From Denitratimonas yunnanensis (SeqCode) (lineage in GTDB: Bacteria; Pseudomonadota; Gammaproteobacteria; Xanthomonadales; Xanthomonadaceae): a DNA stretch of 64,000 nt. Below are positions 59,133-64,000 of this stretch, piece after piece. The DNA lies in NCBI GenBank assembly GCA_026410415.1, contig JAPMLR010000004.1:62001-126000 (forward strand). The letters run 5' to 3'. Every line of letters begins with the position of its first letter. The stretch's first letter is position 1. The translations under genes and the position numbers were made by a program. Under the pieces are notes generated by a model. The model was not told the origin of the DNA. It did no database searches and saw only the letters and a list, made by a program, of their open reading frames with translations.

Positions 59133-60791
59133 TCACGGGCCGGAGCCGGGCGCCACGCCCAGTCGTGAAGCAGCTTCGCGCTGGCTCTGGCGGCGCATCT
59201 CGAGTGCATCGGGCGTGATCGTGGCGATGCGCGCGTCGATGCGCGAACGCTGGTAGAAGTCCAGATCAGGCGATTTGCGCAGACGTTCGAGCTGGCCAAG
59301 GGCATCGTCGGCGCGCCCGTTGAGCCACGCCACCTCGGCATAGGCTTCGGCCGCGCGAACCGTATCGCCGGCGACTTCGCTGGCGCGTGCGAAGGTACGC
59401 TGAAAACCCGGATCCTCGCCATGCGTGGCCAGCAACGGCCGCAACAGATCCTGCGCGGTACGGGCGGCGTCGGCGTTGCCATATTCCGCCAGACTGGCCG
59501 CGTAGCTCAGCACCACGGCAGTGTTGTGCGGGCGCTCGCGCAGCAATGCCTCGTAGTGGGCTCTGGAGGCGTTGCGGCGGCCGGCGCGGTGTTCGGTTTC
59601 GGCCTGCGCCAGTGCGATCCAGTACAGCGACGGGAATTGCTGCGACAGCTCCTCCAGTTCGGTTTCGGCCGCTACGGTCTGGCCAGCCAGACTGCGTGCC
59701 AATGCAAGGCCATAGCGTTGCGCCGGCGTGAAGGCCGATGGGTTGGCGCGGCGCTGGCGCTGGTACTCGTTGACCGCATCGAGCGGATTGGTGGCCGACA
59801 GCACGCGCAGACGCTCGCGTGCCAGGTCGAACAGTTCGTGCGAGGGGCTGGTGTCGTCGATGGCGCCAGCGACGTAGTCCGGCAACAGCGGATTGCGCAG
59901 CGGGCGAATGGGCAAACTGGCGCTGTCGCATTCGGCGGTGAGAGTGCCGCCGGGTACGGCAGGGCGTGACTCCCAGCGGTTGGCGCAGCGCGCGATTTCG
60001 CCGATCTGCTCGGCGCGTGCCTTGGCCTCGCTGATGCGGGTGGTGGTGACCGGGTGCGAGCGCAGGTACTCGGGTACTTGGGCGCCGCCGAGATTGCCGC
60101 GCATCTGCCGCTCCATGCGGCCGAAGAAGTCGGCCATCGCCAACGGCTCGTAACCGGCACGGGCAAGGGTCTGGATGCCGAGGCGGTCGGCTTCGTGTTC
60201 GTTGGAGCGGGTGTAGTCGATCTGGCGCTGTTGCATCAGCGACATGCCGCCGATCATGGCGGCCTGTACCCCATCGCCGCTGCCGGCCTGAGAGGCGGCG
60301 AGGATCGCGCCGAGCATGCCCAGCATGATCGGCAGCTGGTCGCGTTGAGCCCGCTCCACGGCCCGAAGCACATGGCGTTGGGTGACATGGGCGATCTCGT
60401 GCGAGAGCACGGCGGCAACTTCGTCCTCGCGCTCGGCGGTGAGGACCAGGCCGGCATTCACGCCGATGAAGCCACCGATCGTCGCGAACGCGTTTATCTG
60501 GCGCGACCGCATCAGAAAGAACGTGAACGGCTGATTCGGCCGGTCGCTGCGCGATGCGAGGCGATAGCCCAGCCCTTCGATGTAGCCCTCCAGCAACGGG
60601 TCGTCGAGCACCATTCCATAGCCGCGGAGCTGGCGCACCATCATTGCCCCGTAGGCATGCTCCTGCGCTGGCGTCAGCAGTTCGCCGGCGGACGAGCCCA
60701 TGTCCGGCAGGGCTGCCACGTCCTGGGCGGAGGCGAGATGGGGGGCGAACAGGGCGGTGCAGAGGAGGGCATGCAGGAAGCGGCGCTTCAT
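59133..60791 (-). CDS. bepA: BepA-like periplasmic M48 metalloprotease with TPR domain
   Basis: A 552-residue exported protein (signal peptide to ~22, AHLASA-type cut). M48 zinc site HEIAH (131-135) with the third ligand in NEHEAD (~197-202), and the regulatory His in LRSHPVTTTRI. The C-terminal half is TPR-rich. Relatives act on outer-membrane protein assembly. ATG at 60791, at the start of MKRRFLHALL. Confidence 0.92.
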   Translation of the reverse strand: MKRRFLHALLCTALFAPHLASAQDVAALPDMGSSAGELLTPAQEHAYGAMMVRQLRGYGMVLDDPLLEGYIEGLGYRLASRSDRPNQPFTFFLMRSRQINAFATIGGFIGVNAGLVLTAEREDEVAAVLSHEIAHVTQRHVLRAVERAQRDQLPIMLGMLGAILAASQAGSGDGVQAAMIGGMSLMQQRQIDYTRSNEHEADRLGIQTLARAGYEPLAMADFFGRMERQMRGNLGGAQVPEYLRSHPVTTTRISEAKARAEQIGEIARCANRWESRPAVPGGTLTAECDSASLPIRPLRNPLLPDYVAGAIDDTSPSHELFDLARERLRVLSATNPLDAVNEYQRQRRANPSAFTPAQRYGLALARSLAGQTVAAETELEELSQQFPSLYWIALAQAETEHRAGRRNASRAHYEALLRERPHNTAVVLSYAASLAEYGNADAARTAQDLLRPLLATHGEDPGFQRTFARASEVAGDTVRAAEAYAEVAWLNGRADDALGQLERLRKSPDLDFYQRSRIDARIATITPDALEMRRQSQREAASRLGVAPGSGP

Positions 60792-60929
60792 CGGGGTATG
60801 GCAGGATCTGGGCACGAAGCCCCGATGATGGCGCGTGATGCAGGAATCGGTGTTAACTGGCCGTCAAATGCACAGCGCTCCGATGGTTCGACGGCGGGCA
60901 CTGCGGGCCGCCGTCGAACATGGCCGCGT

Positions 60930-61826
60930 TCAGTCCTCGAATCCGTCGGCGAAGATCGCATCGCCGCCCGGCTGCCCCGGTTCCTCGGTCAGGGTCATGC
61001 AGGCGGAAAACTCCGAGGTGTCGCCGTTCGGGCTGGTCGCGGTGATGGTGATTGCATTGCCGGGCATGACATCGATTTCCGGCAGCCAGAGGGTGAACGG
61101 CGCGGTGCAATTGAAGTTGACGCACTGGATGCAGAAACCGTTGCCGGGCGGGCAATAAGGTGCAGTGGTGATGGTCAGCGTCTGCGCTCCCAACGGACGC
61201 TGGCCTTCGCCATGGCCGTTGGCTTCGCAGCTGTCGCCTCCGAAGACTTCGAGGCGGTAGGGGCCACCCGCGATGGAACGCAAGGTGCCTTGCACCCTGA
61301 CCGGTCGTCCGATAGGTATCATTCCGCTGTGGCGCCGTTCGGCGCTGTCCAGCACCGGGAAGTTCTGTCCGCGATTGGCGGCACAGCCCAGAGCCGGGTC
61401 GCAGATCGCCGGATCGTTGTCGTTGCCGCTGACCCCGTTCGTGCCCAGGTCGATGCCCAGCGTGCTGTTGCGCGCGATGCGGTTGCCGGCCACGGTGTTT
61501 CGTCCGCCCGCTGAAGGCATGATGCGTACTCCATCGTCACCATTGCACCCGATGGTGTTGTCGCGGATTTCGTTGTCGTACGCCTCGGACTGCACCATCA
61601 CGCCCATGCGCCCGTTGCCGGTGGCAAATCCGACGGTTGCCACACCACCACCGATCAGGTTGTCTTCGATCCGGTTGCCCTCGGCGTCGGCGCCGGACAG
61701 CAGGATGCCGTCCACCGCGTTGTGGTCGATGCGGTTGCCTCGGATCAGGTTGAAGCCGCCATTGATGCGGATGCCGGTGCCATTGCCCAGATCGGCTCCG
61801 GCGGCATCTGGGGCGGTGTGCGCCAT
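60930..61826 (-). pseudogene. C-terminal fragment of an exported beta-helix protein, tail IFADGFED
   Basis: From TAPDAAGADLGNGTGIRI onward the frame encodes right-handed beta-helix rungs (NLIRGNRIDHNAVDGILL, EIRDNTIGCNGDDGVRI, NTVAGNRIARNSTLGIDLG) and then a beta-rich domain ending GGDAIFADGFED. No signal peptide or N-terminal rungs exist: at about 61820-61846 the sequence switches to another gene. An ATG at 61826 could still allow translation of 298 residues, but without export signals. The IFxDGFE end is one I have seen repeatedly at C-termini of xanthomonad exported proteins. Confidence 0.75.
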
Positions 61827-61846
61827 GCGCTGCCGGTGGTGATCGG

Positions 61847-62131
61847 GTGGCGCTCTTGCGACTTTTCCTGCAACACCGGGCGTGGCGGAACGATGAAGCT
61901 GGCCGGCATCATGGCGCCGACCCAGAGTTTCGTGAGCGGCGGATGCTCGGGGTTCAGGCTGAAATCGCCGGTCCGCGCGTAGACCGTGCCGGCAACGATG
62001 TGCCATGGCTCGTCGATGGTGAGGCTGTCCAGTCGCGTGCCGGCGGCAGAACGCCAGATCGCCAGAGTGACCAGCAACACCAGCAGTGCGATGCCAAGCA
62101 GTCGGTCGGGAGACAGGAGATTGGAATTCAC
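61847..62131 (-). pseudogene. N-terminal fragment of a GT-C (PMT-like) glycosyltransferase
   Basis: About 95 residues: membrane helix LLGIALLVLLVTLAIW, then LDSLTIDEPWHIVAGTVYARTGDF and NPEHPPLTKLW, the first periplasmic loop with the acidic active-site segment of dolichyl-phosphate-mannose mannosyltransferase-like proteins, to PRPVLQEKSQERH. A complete enzyme would have some 400-500 more residues. The frame then runs into beta-helix DNA in another phase. Confidence 0.75.
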
Positions 62132-62502
62132 GATGCGGTTGCTTCGATCCGGACATCATGGGAAACGCAAACGCGTATCTGGCCGGGCCATGTTGCGTCG
62201 TGACACCGGAGGTTGCCAGCACCGTTGCTCGTGCCGTTTCCGGGGCCTGGCCGGTCAGACGCATCGCATCAGATTGATCACAGTGCATGCCACCGACGGA
62301 CGCGCCCCGGGGTGGTGCCATGCGGCAAACAGTGCCCGGTCGGCACACCGGCAGCATGTGCCCGCTCAGGCGTGGTGTGTGCAACTGGTTCGGCGTGCGG
62401 CTTTCACGCGCCATTTCCGCTACGGGTTTGCCTGGCGTCGGGTGACTGGCCGCCCTTCACCGGGTGCGGGACAATGGCGCTCTCGGACTTTGGAGTTTTC
62501 GG
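62132..62502. other. 371-bp intergenic region before grxC
   Basis: Lies between divergent genes. Open frames here have no recognisable family and no good start signals. It must contain the promoters for grxC and for the glycosyltransferase fragment, but I see no convincing boxes. Confidence 0.5.
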
Positions 62503-62763
62503 ATGAGCAAGGTCGTGATGTACACCACGCGGATATGCCCCTACTGCATTTCCGCCAAGCAGTTCCTGACACGCAAGGGGGTGACGGCGGTGGAGGAGAT
62601 CCGGATCGACGAGGACCCCGAGCGCCGTGTCGAGATGCTCCAACGGGCCAAGCGCACCTCGGTGCCACAGATTTTCATCGGGGACACCCATGTGGGCGGT
62701 TTCGACGACATGGTGGCGCTGGATCGTGCGGGTGGGCTGGATCCGTTGCTGGCAGAGGCTTGA
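62503..62763 (+). CDS. grxC: Glutaredoxin 3
   Basis: An 86-residue dithiol glutaredoxin with active site CPYC (Cys12, Cys15), cis-Pro segment TSVPQIFIG and glutathione-binding GGFDDM. Small and complete. ATG at 62503. Confidence 0.96.
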   Translation: MSKVVMYTTRICPYCISAKQFLTRKGVTAVEEIRIDEDPERRVEMLQRAKRTSVPQIFIGDTHVGGFDDMVALDRAGGLDPLLAEA

Positions 62764-62778
62764 GTCGGGCCTGCCCGA

Positions 62779-63858
62779 TCAGTCGAGACGGAAAGCGATG
62801 GTGCGGCGAGCTTCCGAGTCCCAGCCGGAAAGTCGGCGAAATGCGACATCGGTGAACTCGATGGCGTCGCCACCACTGATCTCCATCCGGCAGATGGCGG
62901 GAGGCGAGCCGGGGTGTCCGGGAGGCGTATCGCAATGCAGTGCCGCCGTGTCGTCCGCGTCGTAAAGCACGAAGCCGCCCGCGAGCGATTCGCTGCGCAC
63001 GAACTCGATCCAGCGGGTGTCGCGCGTGCCGCTTTCCGCACCGGCCACGAGCCAGCGTCCGAGCAGCGCATCGCCGGGCTCCTGTGCGAAGCTGAACCGC
63101 ATGATCGACAGGGGGCGCAGATCAATGGCGCCGGTGCCGGCATCGGCCCGGGAAAACCACAGGATGGCGCGTGATGGCGTGAGGGTTTCCACGTCGACGA
63201 CGCCACTCAACCGGATCTCCTCCGGTGCCGCGTAGCGCGCGAACGGGCCTGCGCCACCTTCGAACTGCCCAAGATCCAGATGCGCGATGCCATCGGCCAA
63301 TTCGCCCGCACCGAAATACCAGGCCGGGGCGCCATGGGCGCCATAGCCCATCACGCTCAGGCTGATGAGGCTGCCCTGCGTTTCCACCGAGAGTCCCAGC
63401 CCCGGTCCTGCGCCGAATTCACCACCTTGTTCGGCCCACCAGAAGCCGCTTTCCAAGGACATTCCGGAGATGGCATCACCTGCACGGACCAACGCGAATC
63501 CGGCAAGGAGCGGATCTTCTCCCGGTGCGCCATCGATTTCGAATCGGACCCGATGGACGCCATTCCCGGTAAGCAGCTGGTCGCGTGGCAGTGCGGGGCT
63601 GAAAAATGCGTATGGGGTGGGGCTGGCGCGACAACCTGTCGTCTCCCGCGTTGCCGTCAAACGAATCTCGTGCCCCCGGGAAGAAACCTCGCGCAGCTGC
63701 GGCGGGCAGGTGTCTGGCCAGATTCCGGCCACGTCGAAATAGACCTCATCGTCTTGGGTACTGGCCAGCGCGAGCCGTGCGGGCTCGAATGCGTCCGCCG
63801 CCGGCCCGAAAGCTGCCAGAATCGTGAACGCAAGGAAGGAGTTGGCCCAAAGTCGCAT
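62779..63858 (-). CDS. Exported protein of unknown function
   Basis: A 359-residue protein with a signal peptide (FLAFTILAAFGPAADA, cut near residue 23). The mature part is beta-rich, Gly/Ala/Asp-rich, with four cysteines in two areas (DTCPPQ/TTGCRA and LHCDTP/ICRMEI), suitable for two disulfides. No family recognised. Convergent with grxC. Confidence 0.7.
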   Translation of the reverse strand: MRLWANSFLAFTILAAFGPAADAFEPARLALASTQDDEVYFDVAGIWPDTCPPQLREVSSRGHEIRLTATRETTGCRASPTPYAFFSPALPRDQLLTGNGVHRVRFEIDGAPGEDPLLAGFALVRAGDAISGMSLESGFWWAEQGGEFGAGPGLGLSVETQGSLISLSVMGYGAHGAPAWYFGAGELADGIAHLDLGQFEGGAGPFARYAAPEEIRLSGVVDVETLTPSRAILWFSRADAGTGAIDLRPLSIMRFSFAQEPGDALLGRWLVAGAESGTRDTRWIEFVRSESLAGGFVLYDADDTAALHCDTPPGHPGSPPAICRMEISGGDAIEFTDVAFRRLSGWDSEARRTIAFRLD

Positions 63859-63929
63859 GGGCGCAACTGTACCCCATGCACGGCATCGCCGATAATGGGC
63901 GGCTCAATATTTCACAGGACCCACTTACG

Positions 63930-64000
63930 ATGAATCCGACGATTGCAGTGATCCGGGGCGACGGTATCGGCCCGGAAATCATGGACGCCACGCTGCACGT
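63930..64000 (+). CDS. Isocitrate/isopropylmalate dehydrogenase family, 5' end only
   Basis: The first 23 codons are visible: after MNPT comes IAVIRGDGIGPEIMDATL, the N-terminal strand and loop of the isocitrate/3-isopropylmalate dehydrogenase family. The frame continues past the right edge. Which of the two enzymes it is cannot be told; the sequence looks most like the NAD-type isocitrate dehydrogenases of xanthomonads. Confidence 0.8.
   Translation, partial: MNPTIAVIRGDGIGPEIMDATLH

Overview
The window is high-GC, densely coding chromosomal DNA of a gammaproteobacterium, most likely of the Xanthomonadales (Lysobacterales) lineage. This rests on several things: an Oar-type TonB-dependent receptor; an RpfE-like gene between greA and recJ; a DksA with a long Lys/Ala-rich N-terminal extension and a half-lost zinc finger; a complete hisGDCBHAFI operon with bifunctional hisB and a TrpR-like regulator in front; and an exported protein ending in IFADGFED. 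Genus cannot be fixed from sequence alone.

Layout. 1-6543: a heavy-metal P-type ATPase (cut by the left edge), a glutathione S-transferase, an intracellular PHB depolymerase, a translationally coupled WYL regulator/13-residue-repeat protein pair, and a sirtuin deacylase. 6614-8560 is the accessory part, lower in GC: an N-terminally truncated GNAT gene fused to an IS5-type transposase remnant, an unknown gene split by a 168-bp MITE with a clean 8-bp target duplication, and a second 121-bp MITE with IS5-like ends. 8562-11239: a small acidic unknown protein divergent from a tandem-AAA ATPase. 11526-14543: surE-pcm-yqaA-nlpD, with no rpoS after nlpD. 14598-20357: fabI, mltD-gloB, then the conserved gloB/yafS-like/rnhA/dnaQ neighbourhood followed by a membrane-anchored Ser/Thr kinase. 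20503-28040: an operator palindrome, a TrpR-like gene and the whole histidine pathway, almost every junction overlapping. 28111-36113: a NYN/OST-HTH protein, a thiolase, tRNA-Arg(CCT), rnd, an SUMF1-domain lipoprotein, an SDR with grxD, sodB and marC. 36424-39633: the large Oar receptor. 39863-48548: carA-(unknown)-carB-greA-rpfE-recJ. 48610-53338: mgtE, an unknown polytopic protein, yidD and dksA. 53409-60791: the phosphate/polyphosphate block ppx-ppk-phoR-phoB followed by a BepA-like protease. 60930 to the right edge: a fusion of two gene fragments (glycosyltransferase head, beta-helix tail), grxC, an unknown exported protein and the start of an isocitrate/isopropylmalate dehydrogenase.

Functionally most of the window is housekeeping: histidine and carbamoyl-phosphate synthesis, DNA repair/replication fidelity, envelope maintenance and phosphate signalling. 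Overlapping stop/start codons (ATGA, GTGA, TGATG) are the rule inside operons. The most informative non-routine signals are the nested mobile debris at 6.6-8.5 kb, the gene-fragment fusion at 61.8 kb, the perfect operator before the his operon, the insertion in HisB, the modified DksA, and the uncharacterised AAA and repeat proteins. I found no clear multi-gene novel defence or secretion system.
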